Source: Scedosporium boydii
Lineage: Eukaryota; Ascomycota; Sordariomycetes; Microascales; Microascaceae
Length of the DNA stretch: 64,000 nt
Reading direction: 5' to 3'
NCBI GenBank assembly: GCA_002221725.1
Contig: NJFT01000038.1
Location: 170,781 to 234,780 of the forward strand
The notes under the pieces are model-generated. The model was not told the DNA's origin and made no database searches. It saw only the letters and a list, made by a program, of their open reading frames with translations. The translations under genes were made by a program, and so were the position numbers. Within the stretch, counting starts at the first letter, position 1, and each line of letters begins with the position of its first letter. Shown here piece after piece: positions 30,239 to 43,200 of this stretch.

Positions 30239-31007
30239 GATAATCTCTTCGCGTCTGCCTCCGCGGGGGAGCCTCTCTTCGCCAGCGCTTTCCCGTCCCC
30301 GGGTAACCTCCAGGCCTTCAACGCTCTCTCGGTCCCGTCGTCCTATCCGAGTCTTTTCGTCGACGTTCAGGACTGGAGAGCTCCTGGGGGTCTCGTCCTC
30401 GACGAGGCAGCCGCGTTTGATTTTGGGCACGTGGAGGATCCTGTGCTGGCTTCGGCTGAACAGTACGATTTTCTGAACGGTACGTAGGCAGAAAATATAT
30501 ATTGAACCCCATCCTCCTCTTCCTCGGATCACCACTCGATTCACCTCCATGGCGATGAAACTAACATGCCTTTTTTCAGATATGAACATGGATTTTACAG
30601 CTCTTGCCCACTTCAACCCTCAACACCTAGACACTACACCCGCATCGGACCCTTCAACAGTTTCCGCCACCCAAGCCACCAGTTTCCTAGACCTTCCGCC
30701 TTCCACCGGCGCCTCTCCCCTTTCATCCTCTTCGACTCACTCCAGCACCTCCAACTCCAAAAGCGCTTCGAAAACTCCTCACTCGCGTCCTCCCAAGGAA
30801 GACGACGAAGCTGCCGTGAAGCGCTACCGAAACACCCTCGCCGCTCGCAAGTACCGCCAAAAACGCATTGACCGCATCAAGGACCTCGAAGAGGCTCTCG
30901 AGGAGGTCACGCGCGAGAGGGACGAGCTGCGGATTCAGTTGGCTCGGCAAGAGGCTCAGAACGAGGCGCTCAGGTCGATGATGAAGTTGAAGGAAGGCGG
31001 CTCTTAA
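30239..31007 (+). CDS. bZIP transcription factor, JlbA/IDI-4-like (5' end uncertain)
   Basis: Exons 30239-30479 and 30580-31007 join across a GTACGT...TTTTCAG intron with branch site CTAAC. The protein has an acidic/aromatic activation-type N-terminus (FPSPGNLQAFNALS, DVQDWRAPGG), a Ser/Thr-rich linker, then the basic region AVKRYRNTLAARKYRQKR and a leucine zipper (RIKDLEEALEEVTRERDEL) ending near the C-terminus. N-x7-R of the bZIP signature is present (NTLAARKYR). The basic region closely resembles A. nidulans JlbA and Podospora IDI-4, linked to amino-acid starvation and incompatibility responses. No ATG precedes the first exon in frame. An acceptor (TTCCCAG) ends at 30238, so a short first exon farther upstream is likely. 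Confidence 0.8.
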
Positions 31008-32508
31008 TTCTTGTTACTATTGGATTCTTTTTTTTTTCTTTCTTACCTTTTAGTATCTGAGTGGGGGATCTTGGGGGGACTCTTAGAGTCGGTTGTCTTT
31101 CTTTGATTGCACGATCGGAGTTTGTTCTTGTTCGATAGCTCGAGGAGTTTAGGACCTAGCAGTGTTGATGGGATTGATTTTGTTAGCTTCTGTGGTTTCT
31201 GAGAATGTTCACTTCGATTAGGAACGGGCAAAATATAAAGCAACGTTGTTTCGAGATTAACAAAAGGAAACAAGAAGCTCCGATCAGAGGATGTTTTCAG
31301 ACGATGTCAGCTCTTCAGTAGTTTCGTGATGACTATAATCAGTTCGCTCTGCGTTTACCCAACGCAAGAGACCAATATCATCGAAATAGGTAACACGGTG
31401 TAATCATGAAGATCCTCGAGCGATAAGGAGACGATAGTTTGTTTGGATTGGATCTAACGGATGTACTATACCTTCTCAGATCCGCATAGGAAACTCTAGA
31501 AGCTTGATTAAGGCTGGTGGGAACTCTCTTCACGCACTCTTGCTGCTTAGATCGGATAGTGATGGACAGTCACACGGCGAGGCTCACTTCAATATCCGGC
31601 GGGCGCATCGTCTATTTAAGCTATTTCCGACCACAACAAAACTACCCCGGCATCGACATGTCTCCTCTGTCCGTTCCAATAGAAGTGAAGGTCTCCTGGG
31701 CTCTGTCAAAGTTTCTCAGATACTGTCAATAATGAGAAATCATGAATCATCATCAATAGTAGGAGGATATCGAAAGCATTGTTAATATCTTGGCCCTGTA
31801 TGAACAACTATGAGTCATTCTGTATGCGATGTGAGAGGACGGTGAGGTTAGCTGGGAAGTCTCTGCCAAGTTTTGGAAGAATGAGTACTGTGAAGAGTGT
31901 AGTACATCGGCGGGAATAGCCATATCAGGTATCATTTTGCTTTCAATGCGCCGGAAAGAGACCAGTTGCGGGGTTCAGAATCGTCGGGAACCTGGAGCGA
32001 AGGTTGGGGAGGGGTAGATTTGGCGGAAGAGTTCTATACGACCGACCTTCGGGATTTGATTTGCGGCATTGGAATCCATTACACTTTCAAGCATGGCCCC
32101 GGCAATAGGTATTGGTGATGTCTCTCCACCCTCTAGAGCTGCAAGTTGTGTTTACAGATCATTACTTCAAGGACATCAGCTGGTGGGTACGCAGACCTTC
32201 GGCTTTTGGCTTGTCGACCTAACCCTTGGGATGGGAATGTTCAGATATCCAAACCCCCAGTGGGACGCATGCGTGTATCACATCGGGCGGGATGCTATTG
32301 GCTTTGCAGTGGATCAACGTAACATGGTTCAATGCACTTAATGTTTCTATTTTGATTCTGAGTACTTTATCCTGCCGACTGTGAAGCAAAAATGGACTCC
32401 CTCCCTTCCTGCCATGCAAAAGAAAGCCCCCAAGGCGTTACTGATAGCGATTCCTCACTGTTTCATCCCCTCCCCCCCTCCTCCCCCTAATCCCATCGAG
32501 GGAGGAGT
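31008..32508. other. Intergenic region between two genes that end here
   Basis: 3' flanks of the bZIP gene and of the small secreted protein gene. No supported coding region. Confidence 0.4.
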
Positions 32509-32902
32509 TTAGAATCCCTGACGAGCAACCTGCTCCTTAGCAGCCTGAATGGTAGCGGCAGAATTAGGATCATTGAACCCGCAGCCCTGCTTCCCGTTCT
32601 GTAAAGCCGCCGCGATGCCCGAACAGACGCCCTGTCCCTGGCCGTTGTTGGCGCAGCAGGCAATGGCCTGATCGCAGTCGGCGTCGGAGACACAGCCCCC
32701 CGTGATAAACTGCGCGCCTTGGCCGTTTCCTACGTTGCGGGCGCCGGCGTTGTTGGGGATGACTTGGGACAGGGCGGTGGCGGAGACTGTTGGTTTTGCT
32801 GAGGTGTTAGTGCTGGATGCTGATCAAGGTTTACTTTAGCTACGGGGACTTTTGGATTCGAGACTCACGGGCGAGGAGAGCGGCGAGAGTGACGCGAACC
32901 AT
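32509..32902 (-). CDS. Small secreted cysteine-rich protein (biotrophy-associated secreted protein-like)
   Basis: Exons 32902-32869 and 32798-32509 join across a GTGAGT...CTCAG intron inside the signal peptide, giving 107 aa. The signal peptide MVRVTLAALLAP is followed by a mature part with GNGQGAQFITGGC, CVSDADCDQAIACC, GVCSGIAAALQNGKQGCGF and a helical tail ending VARQGF. The six cysteines, including one adjacent pair, and the NG.Q..F..G.C pattern match the small secreted proteins annotated in ascomycetes as biotrophy-associated (BAS-like). Such proteins are exported, disulfide-bonded and often expressed on hosts or substrates; the activity is unknown. The two genes on either side are more than 1 kb away. 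Confidence 0.75.
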
Positions 32903-35900
32903 TTTCGCGGTTTGGGGAATGTGAAAGACTCCTGGTCGATTTGGGGAAGAATGATTGTACAAGAAGTGAACAGATGACGCCGGGTCGTTTTGAATTAGGA
33001 ACTATGGAGAAGGAAAGGCTAAGGTTGGCAATGTAATAGATAGATCATGAGATTAATCGAGGAGGAAGGCTCATGGCTCGTTTTTGTAATTAAGTTCACC
33101 TTTTGCTGTTCCATTAGGAACAGCCCTGGTACGCTCCGTTTAGAGGATCTATTTTCGGGGCGTAATAAGAGCCGCAGATCTGGCTAAATGGCAAAAAGGG
33201 AGAGTATCAAAAGCTTCGCGAAGAAAGAAAGGCAGAGGCTAGAAGCAATGTGATCTGATGGAACGCCGATCTTCAACCTCAGAGACGTCGCAGATCGCTC
33301 CTCGGCTCGCCTCTAGTTACCTAGTCTCGAGCAAAGCGGAGGAGCTTCATGCGAGCGGTAGAAGAGCAGTCTTGCCGACGAAGTGGATTGGCATTACAAT
33401 AGCAACTGGACCTGGCCAAGAAACGGGCTCTGGTATTACTACGACAGTGTCAGTTTCTGCTGAGATCGAACGCAGAGAATGTGTCTCGTGTTTTCGTCCG
33501 AGAACAACGGGCTAAACTTCCATACCTGAATTTCTTGTTTTCTCATCATTGTCCCGCATAGTTTTCGGTCGCAATCCGGGGTTTTCGGAGCACTGGCCTA
33601 CTAGGACATGGTCGCTGAGTTTGATCGACGGTCCTGAACCCCACGGCTCTGTTCCGTGGCTGTGGCTGTGGGGTTCATGCTGCCGGGCGAGGGTCATAGC
33701 CCGCCTGACAGGCAGGGGAGGGTGTGATTCTGCGACAGCCATGTTTCCGAGTCGCCTGCAATATGATTGGAAGTTAGTTTCACTTTCACCATGCTAGGCG
33801 GTATTCCTGGGAATCACAACGACGCTGCCTGCCAGAAGGCCTAGCCATAGTCCTCTACACTCGTCTCTAGTTTCTTTTTTGGCGATGATACTCTTGCCTG
33901 GGAGCCGAGGAAGGCGCTATGGGCTTAGTGGGAACACGCAGACACGAACACTTACAGCTAGGGATACGATGCTCAGGCAGAGTTGTTGACATGCTTGACG
34001 GTTGACGCATTTGGCACGTTTGACACGCGTTCAGAGCACCTGTCGATTGCCATTGTCAGTTGAGCTCTTACTCTTGAGTCTTGATGTGCCGCCAGAGATT
34101 GTCATCTCCTAGCTTTCATGTAGTCTCGAAGCTGGCACATTTTGCTAATATTGGCGTCCATAATCATAATCACCTCCCCGGTTAGGTGAAGCTATCATAT
34201 CCTACCGCCATATTTCAATATCAAGGAGAAGTAAAACATCAATGAGGAATGGAGTTACGGGTGTGTAGTTCCCAAGGAAGGAGCGCCAGCGGCATGCGTC
34301 AATTGATGTCTTCGCGGAAATATTGAAACTGAAAATCAAGCAAGCTCTGATTTACAGGGAAGGAGAGGCAACGATAAGTGACGGCAACTGCGATGGGTTA
34401 TTTAGTAGTAACTGAATCAAGTGAATCATGATTCATGATTCATATTCACAAATTCACAATGAATCATCCTCCAATGATCCAGCCATAATTGTAGTGTCTC
34501 GAAATCTGGTCTGTACCTTCCCATATCGCCCAAGGATATCTTCCAAAGCTTAGCGACTCACGACCAAAATGTATCACCAACCTGTAGCTCCACCAAAGGC
34601 TGAAGGTGTCCTCGAGGCACTGGCGGTGTGCCCCAAACGCACTCGAGCCCAGGGTATGCTTCCACCTCCACAGCTCTGCATAAAATCACCGAGGACTTCA
34701 TCCAATCGTTAGGTATGGCATTAAGGACTCAAGGAGGGAGGCCCCGGGATCTATTCGACGGACGACTAACGGTATGAAGTTTTGGGAGTAGTAGGAGACG
34801 GAATGGGTTGTCTTGTGGAGAATTGACGCCCCTCTTGGTGCCTATTTTCCTGAGCTACTCGAGCCAACTGTTCGGTGTCAACTTTGGCGCAACAAGGGTG
34901 ACATAGATAAATAGAAGGGATGTTGAAGGCAGAGCAGATTGTGTCCGTCCAGAATTGCAAACCTCGAGCTATGAATTCGGAGATCGTCTTCCACACAATC
35001 TATCCAGATGTGATGCCACACATTCCACGTACGAGCAACGTCACGGACCGAACAAGCAGCGAACTATCTTGTCCGTGGATATAGTAACCATGGTGAGGAA
35101 AGGACCGGAGGGTCCAGTTCACCCAAGCAGATATTCAGGCCCAACTGTCACACAATCTGGAATCAATCCGTCCTAGTCGATGTCTACCGTTAATATACCA
35201 CGACAGTGCCCCGATGTAACCAGCCTCCACCTCAGGAGCGCAAATAATGCAGGCCAAAGGCGTTCTTGGACACGCACCAAACCCGCATCATTACATACAT
35301 GATACAACTTGCATTCTCACCTTGGCTCGGTTGACAGCGCAGAAGTTCTGGTTAAGAAATGGAGCGAGTCTCCGATAGCTGGTCACGTAAGGCTCTGGCG
35401 AGTATGGTGGAACTCCACGCAGCGTTCGAGGACTGATATCTGAATTATAGGTGAAGGTAGTCTCCATTCAGCGCAATGGAAACTGGGCGACGGCGTCTTT
35501 TGGCCGTTGCATATCTGAAGAGTCTTGGCGTTCCTTCAGGGGCCTCGTTCGCTTTCGGTTCCTCTCCAGCTGTGCTGTTCATGGCTCCATACCTTCGGCG
35601 CCGAACTCTTATCCATCGTGTGGATTCTACTACTATTTGTTGCCATGGCTGCTGCGACTGCACCAGCCTCTCTCAATGCACTCTCACCGACACAGTTGGA
35701 TTAGCTTGTGAGTGGGATGGATGACCTCAGGTAACGCACGGGACTGAACATCCCGGGCGCGAGGCCAATTACAGTCCCCAAAACGAGTATGTGGATTTCA
35801 GATCCCTCGAGTCTTTCAAACCATCTTAGGCTAACAAAAATTTCTACCTTGGAGGGCCTAGTTCAAGTCCTGGAGTGAAACCCATATCCACGCGCCCAGA

Positions 35901-37574
35901 GGCACTGGGACACACTACTCCCACCCCAACGAGTATGCTGCCAGCTTCTTTATTTACTGCAGTGATGGCGTATTAAATCCTTGTCCAATGTCTACACAGG
36001 TCTACCTGGATGTGTTGAAGGATCCCAGGAGAAAAGATCCTCCGGAGGAATGCACCACCGTCAACTCAGCTGGCCTTGTGCGAACCGCTTCCCACTCCCG
36101 AGCAGCATAGTCCCAAGCCTCAAACTGAGCAGCCCACCGTTCGGGATGTCTGTCCTGAACTTGAACTTTGCTTTACCTCGACGAGTTCACGCACCGTCGT
36201 CCTCGTACGTTCAGGAACTGAACCGGAAAAAGGGTATTATTCAATGACACTACGTCCAAGTATCTTCAAGTTCATTCCATGCCAACTTTGCAAGAACTCT
36301 AGCACACCGTCACCCTCAACACACGCCATAGTTTCCCCAACTGCGGACCTCATCCCTCCTTACCACAAAGCAATTGGCGACTTCGACCGAGTCGGCGTCA
36401 GCTTGCCACACATTTAGCATTCATGATGCACTCAACCATGTCCTCGAAATAGAGGCCGCAACCTCTTCACATCCAAAAAAGAGAGGCGACAATGAGTCGA
36501 AGTTGGCATTGATCCAATTCATTGTTCACCCCAGGTCCAACTGGTAGCAGTTTCCATCCCCTTGTCTTCAGTCACAGTATTCTTTTGTTGCCCACGAAAC
36601 TGATTCTTTTCAGCAGGTCCACGGTGAGGAGAGATGGTCGTGCTTTGAGGTGTGAGCAAGTCAAAAGGCCACCATCCACACCACAACTGGACAGGCCATA
36701 CTTGAAGGTGCAGAAAGAGGAAACATTGTCAAGAGGCCAGATGCTGAGCTTTGGGTCAAGCTAGTATTGCTAATATCTCGTGCACATCTATGTTAATATT
36801 AGCTGTCGTCTAGGCTCTTACACTCTCCTTTCTATCTCCAACATCATCCTATCTTCCTCAGTTCCAACAGTCAGGACCAGCCAGGTTAACTAGCTGCTTT
36901 GTTCTTAAATACAAGTCCATGAAGACAAGGCAGGCATTCCTTGGTCTATCCTAGTCAAGAACCATGATCGTGGTCATCATCATCATCGTGAACGTTTACT
37001 ATTAGAGTGCTGAATCACACTACCCACCTTGGTTATGGAAGGCACCGCCATGAGAAAGGATCTCACAGGAAGATGCCATCACCATCACGAAAGCATCCTC
37101 CTGTCCATCGATTAGTCGTCAGGATTGAGGATCAACTATAAATTCGGACTCGATGACCCGTCTCCTCGAAAACTCTTCCCTCGATCCATCCTCGAAAGAA
37201 AATAACAAACCATCGTCACCCACAAAACGCGTGTTTCAAACCGCAAAGGTATGTATGGCACCCTCGATCATCCCGATCGAGGACTCCCGGTTCCCATCAT
37301 CGAGTCTATCTTTTCATTGTCATCTTCGTCTCAATTCAATTCTGTATTCCTCTCAATCTAGGCACTTCAATCCCTATCCCTACCGCTATCCCCATCTCCA
37401 TCCACCCCATCTCCATCCACCCCATCATCATCATCATCATCATCATCATCCCATCTCCGTCTTCACCCCATCTCCATCTTCATCCTCGCCCTCACCCTCA
37501 TCGTCGTCATCAACATCATCGTCCCCATCTTCATCTAGCACCATCCTCACTAACAACCTGTAGGCAGTTTAAAC
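32903..37574. other. Long gene-poor region with a trinucleotide microsatellite
   Basis: About 4.7 kb without a gene I can support. Open frames around 33258-33515, 35445-35724 and 35981-36417 show no domains. AT-rich direct repeats of GAATCA/ATTCAT type lie at about 34410-34470. The last about 430 bp form a pyrimidine- and CAT-rich leader of the downstream gene. Confidence 0.4.
37423..37450 (+). repeat. (ATC)n microsatellite
   Basis: Nine uninterrupted ATC units lie within a longer imperfect CCATCT/CATCATC tract (about 37380-37540). The tract makes a spurious His/Ser/Pro open frame. Confidence 0.85.
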
Positions 37575-39328
37575 ATGTCGAATCTTCCTCATCAGCCCGA
37601 TGGGACCGAGGACCCATCCCCCCCTTTCCCCGCGGGTTCCGTTTGTATCATCGGCCCTGATGGCCGCCCACATCCTATTTCCCCCGATACTGTGCTTTAT
37701 CACATGACGGATCTTGTGAGAAACAGGTATGTTTGAGTCTCTTCCCATTCCTGACCTTTGACTCATGATGGATGCTGGGGCTAACAGAAGTTTCTCAAAG
37801 CGCCGACGGCTTACGCGCTCGCGGTCTTCAACTCGAGGGTGACGAAGACATTCGTGACGTTGGCAATGTTTTGCTCGCTGGTTACCAGCAAAGCAACATG
37901 CCTTCCACGCCTCCTGACACTCAAGGTGAGATTTCGAAACATCTGCCATTCTTAGCCTCGACTTGCCCAGGCAGGTCAATGGTCATTGCTAACGAGAGTC
38001 CTCTAGTCAACGACGGGGCCAACGCTACTGCCGCCACGGCTGTCGACTCCGATCCCGCTCCTGTGGCTCTGGTAGCTGGGACCGCCCACCCCCAAGGTCA
38101 GCAGAATGCCCCCTCGGGAGACACTATGGGTCTCAAGGGTCGCCGCGCAAACCCCAACTTCAAGCCGGAGGACTGGCCGAGAATCATCCTGCGGTTTGCG
38201 GTACTCCTCGTACAGCAGTGCGAGGTGTTCGGCGTTTGGGGCGAGGCCGCCGCAATGGCGGCCGTTGGAATCTTATACCAGACCGTACCTCGCGACCAAT
38301 GGTGCTCGTAAGTTGATGCTCTCTTCCGCTATAACCAGCCCTTGCGAATCCACATCCTTTACTAACCATCAATCTTCTGATTCCACAGCTGGGGCCAATG
38401 GCGAACCCAGTTCACCAATAGGGAGCTGTATTTCAGTAAGGAGGGCCATAATCTCCACTACAGTGAGTTTCATTACATATCCTATCCCACAGGAAACATC
38501 ACCGACACGTCACACAAATACTGATACAACTCATGTGTAGTCAAGTTTTGTATCCAGAGGGGGCGCTTTCCTCTGAACCCGGCCCGAGCGTGTCGTTATC
38601 TGAAAGAGAACAACCCCGGCGCGATCCACGGGTCGACCTCGGAACGGATTCTCACCGAACGTTTCGAGAGCGGCGATTATGCTTTTTTAGACAATCTCCC
38701 CGATGTCCCGGTTCGTCGTCGTGGCAACAATGCCGCCGGTAACGCCCGCCAGGCCGCTACCATGAACGGTCCCGCTCAGGCGGAAGATTCTCTCTTTGTC
38801 GGCGCCGATCCCGACCAGACCGCGATTGGCGTGGATGCTGATCATAACTCCCGGCTTGGAGAGGACGCCGACTTGACTTTCGGCGGTATGAGCAATTCTG
38901 ATCTCAACTCTGCCACGAACCAGAACACTCCGGACGTCTCTCACGATCCCATCCCCGCCTCGGCCCCTCTCGGAACGGCTAACTCGTTTGTCACCGCTAA
39001 TGGACCTTTTTTCAACGGAGGTAACATCCCGCGTACTGGAGAGCAGCGGGCCGTATTTCCCAGCAACCATCATTCTACTCTCGGCTCTGCCATGGAACAG
39101 AGTGTTGCCGACGCCCGTCGAGGTGCTTCTTTTATCCCCGAGCCGACCCCTGCTGGAATGGGTCACTCGTCTTTCATGGCCCAGAGCCCCTCTTCTTTCG
39201 TTCAGCACCAGGCCGCTGGAAACGAGCTCTCGAACGACGATGTCGACTATACAATGGCGGACAACTTCCCTACCGGCCCTGACTATCACCCGTATGGGAA
39301 TGGCCCTGCCACCGACTTCATGGGATGA
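37575..39328 (+). CDS. Unknown 479-aa protein (five exons)
   Basis: Exons 37575-37726, 37801-37925, 38007-38307, 38389-38462 and 38541-39328 join in one frame. The first acceptor (CTCAAAG at 37800) was chosen because the alternative at 37787 gives an early stop. The second intron (81 bp) is a multiple of three and stop-free, so it could also be retained. The N-terminus is polar. A central globular part contains KPEDWPRIILRFAVLLVQQCE, VWGEAAAMAAVGILYQTVP, WGQWRTQFTNRELYFSKEG and IKFCIQRGRFPLNPARACRY. The last about 170 residues are Asn/Ser/Pro-rich and probably disordered. Charged and aromatic patterning in the centre suggests a real fold, but I recognise no family. It may be an orphan of this clade. 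Confidence 0.65.
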
Positions 39329-40204
39329 TCCAGGCACCACATGGCCACCGGTCTACTGTCTACTCGTCAATCCCGTTATCATGGAGGAATACAACCACAC
39401 AGAGGGCGAAGGTAACAACCAGTGATGGCTTCGCCGTTCATCTCCGCCTTCCAACCGATTTCCATGATTGCCCGATGATTTGTTTTCATTCATTTGCGTT
39501 TTTCTCTGAGAAACAGTCATTCCCCTCGCACATGAGAGAACCATTTTAGTATTTCCTTCGACTGGGAAGAGTATATTCCCTTAACGCGCAGATCCACGGC
39601 TGGGTGAGCAGTTCTTTCTACGCGTTCTGGTTATATCGCACTAGTTTACTCTTAGTTGAGTTTCAAGGACAAGTTGTTATCCCCGAAGATTGTATTCACA
39701 TCGTCTGTATTGTTTCTTTTGTCCTTGTGTTTGTTTCCTTGCCTGCATCGCCACACCTCATGTCCCAGACTCCTATTCCCCTTCATTCCTCTTCATTCCC
39801 CTCCATCCTCTCCAAGTCCTTCCAAATGATCCCCAGTTCTCTACCCCTCGCCCAGCGGGAGAGCCTCTAGCAAGGTTAGACGTGGGCTCGTTGCTTAGGA
39901 TGTTAATCTTGACGTCATCGACAGCGGTTAGACGTGATCGTTTCGTGTTTACCACGTTGGCAGCGTTTCAACCCCCATGCCAAAGGCGGACAAGGTGAGT
40001 ACTCTTAGATCGATATCCATTAAGATCATTTCTGTTCTAACAAATGCTTTTACAGAGACTATTATACAGGGGACGAAGCCTACTCGCCTCCCTTTTGTTC
40101 ATCAAGTCATGGACGATGCAAATTTATCCATCATACATCCTAATATTAAGCTCCATCTTTCCCAGACACACAAGGCTAACTCATTCTCGTTTTTCCCAGA
40201 TGCT
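39329..40204. other. Intergenic region between two genes that end here
   Basis: Probable 3'UTRs of the 479-aa protein gene and the ankyrin-CorA gene. No coding signal seen. Confidence 0.4.
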
Positions 40205-43200
40205 TCAATACTTGACGGACGAATTCGGCCGACTGATCACTCTCTCGACATCCGCGCTAAACCCAATATACTCCATATCATACCCAACGCCCGTCCCCGC
40301 CCCGCTCGACGCGCTCCTCCTCGACCCCCTCAACCTCGCCAGCACGGGCGAGAGCCTCGAAGCCGCAAGGTCCTGATACTCTGCGGCCGTATAACTCCCG
40401 CTCCTGGCCCTCGACCCTAGCGCCTCCCACGTCGAGTATCCCATATCTCCGCCAGCGCGTCTGATGAACGCCACGTCCTGCGAGGGACGTCCGCAGACCG
40501 AGACTCTTCCCTCGGTAGGATCGTTGGCCTGGGCGTGTCTCTTGGCGGCGATCTTCTGCAGGCCGCGCGTGATACCGAAGATGGACCGTCGCATGGCGCC
40601 GTGGATGTCGTCGATGGTGAGAGCCATGACAATGAGCGGGATGGAGATGCCCAGACCGATGCCAAACATGTACTTCGATACGTAGCCGATGGTGAGTTTT
40701 TCGTTGCCTTCCCAGTCGGTGAAGTTGATGGCGAAGAAGGCGGCGATGAAGGACATGGGGAGGAAGATGACTGTGACGATGGTGAAGACCATGATGGTTT
40801 GGCCTTGTCTGCCCGCGATGACGGCCTGGTCACGCGCGAAGCGGGCCTCGAGGGCGTTGGAGTGTTTTTGCTTGAGGTCTAGGAGGTGGGTGAGGCTGTT
40901 GTAGATCCTTTCGGCCTGCTTGTCCATCCTGTCTTTGATGTCCGTTAGGGAGATGATGACTAGGCGCGTCATTTCTCTAGACCGCTTTTTGATGTCTGTG
41001 ACGATGCTGTCGACGGACCGAGGGTTGTTTTCCGTTTGGAGCTCTTCGATGATCAGTTGTTCGAACTCGGGTATCTTGGTCAATTGCGCTTCGAGCACCG
41101 ATGTGATGATTCCCAGCTCGTCTCGGATATCCTTGACCTCGGCGAGTAGCTTCGTCTCGTAGCCAATATCAAGTAACGTATCAGAAACTTGAACGTCATC
41201 GCCCTCCATGCTATCCCCATCACCCTCACTACTTATCGATAGGTTCGAATCGTCGTACGGTCGTTGTCTCGCGTCCCGTAGCCACTTGGCCGCCAGCTCA
41301 GAGGCGCGGTTGAATCTGCTGAAGAGTTCTGTTTCTTGGTTTCCGACGTGGCCTATGGAGCTGTCGAACATGTCGAGGAATTGGTACCCTGGCTCGGACA
41401 TGAGGTGACGTCCGAAGAGGCCAGAGCAGCGATGGACGATGACCATTGCGAGATCGTAGACGGATGCTACTGGTGATCTTGTTTTGATGTTTGTGTCTTC
41501 GATGATGCCTTCGAGGACTTTTAGGGGATCGTCTTTGCTTTGGTTCCATCTCTGGGGGAAACAGGTGATAATAAGGTCTATGATCCATAAGAATTAGCTC
41601 CAACGCTTCGTAGGCAAAGAAAAGACATCTCTCCATTTTGGGCCCGAGACAGGAGTAACCTACCACTTCCGAGAACAAAAAGCCACAGTTGGTCGACCAT
41701 GAATACCTTTGGTTCCTCGCGAGACCTCAAGCAATGGCGATAGACGACCTGGTCGGAGTCTCTCGCAGTGGTGTCAATGCCGTAATACAAGTATTGATCG
41801 AGGGTTCGCCTGGGGTGGAGCGGCGGGATGTGATTGAGGTAGGCGTGAAAGAGGTAGTGGTCGGGACATGCGTTGGGAGGCGGTTGAAGACGAGGATCGG
41901 CCCTGACGCTGTTGATTGTCTCGGCCATGTTGATTTGGCGCTCGTACGTCTCGTAGTGGAGAAACGGCATCTATGGGCAGAAGGTCTTGGTGTGAGTACG
42001 AGAAAAACACTTTGGACGACCGGAGGGGAAGGGGAAAAAAACTTACGAAGAGAACGATTTTCCCATTTGAAGGCGAGAGGTTCGACGACTCTAGTTGTAG
42101 CGTGGCCTGTCTCTGCATGGCCTTGTTAATCTTGCTTCCAGGCGGATTTCCAGGCGGACCGGTCCCCCGTTTGTGAGACTTGGGGTGCCTGCTGGCGATC
42201 TGATCGCCCTTCTTCTTCCTCTTGGTTTCTCCCTTCTCTCCCTTGGGCGAGACGTCCCGAGGAGATCCCAGCGGCGGCGTCTTCGGCGTGCGAGGAGTGG
42301 GAGGGTGGGGATGGAGGCCAGGCTTTGGAGTCGGAGCGTCGCCCTCACCGTCAGAACCGGCGGGCGTGAGCGAGGGTTCCTCGGATACCACGACGAGAGG
42401 CGATTTCGTCATGTTTTGAGAGGGGACCGGATCAGTCTTGGGTGCCGAGATGCGGGTGCAGTATGTTCTCATGAAGTGGGCGTGGGTAAAGGATCCGCGG
42501 TGTTCTTGGTCGAAACATCTCTGGAGGGCTTTGAAACCCTCAAAGTCTTGGAAATTTCCTTCAACGAAGGCCTTCGCTAATAGTGTCTCTATCCAGTCAA
42601 TCTAGGAACACCGAATCTGTTAATCTCTGGACGACCGAACGAAAAAGAAGCTGAAGAGCAGAGCGCTCGAGGGGAAGAAGGACTTGCGTTATTGGCAGGA
42701 AGATGTATCCACCGAAACGAAGGCCGGTGCTTGACGTTTCGAGGAAGAACCGGTACATGCTCGTACAGAAGTTTATAGACGGGCTCCTTGAAGGGCCTCT
42801 GCTTCCCGCCGTGGAAGTTAAAGTCGTAGATCGTCGCGTTGAAAAGCTGACAGGCTCTCCTGGCAATACCAGGGAGTCTTTCGGGGAGGTTGCTCGGAGC
42901 CAAGCGTCTCGCGAGTTCGTAGTGGCCGCCCTGAGCAGCGCAGAGCATCGGCGTGCGATTGATGTTGTCCTTGATGGTCACGTCGCAATGACGCGCGTCC
43001 AGCAGAGCATTGACAGCTTCTTCGTGGCCAGCGGCAGCAGCCCAGTGGAGGGGCGTCATGCCATTGGATAACTGAGCGTTCACCCTAGACTTGTATTCAA
43101 TCAAGACAGACACGATGTCCGCGTGGCCCTTCTGAGCCGCATTGTGCAGCGCCGTCCAGCCTCCTTCGCTGGTTCGACAGGGGTCAGCACCATGCGACAA

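Noticed and set aside
37153..37563. 136-codon frame rich in His, Pro and Ser
   Set aside because: It is produced by the ATC/CCATCT microsatellite, without a plausible fold; more likely the leader of the gene at 37575.
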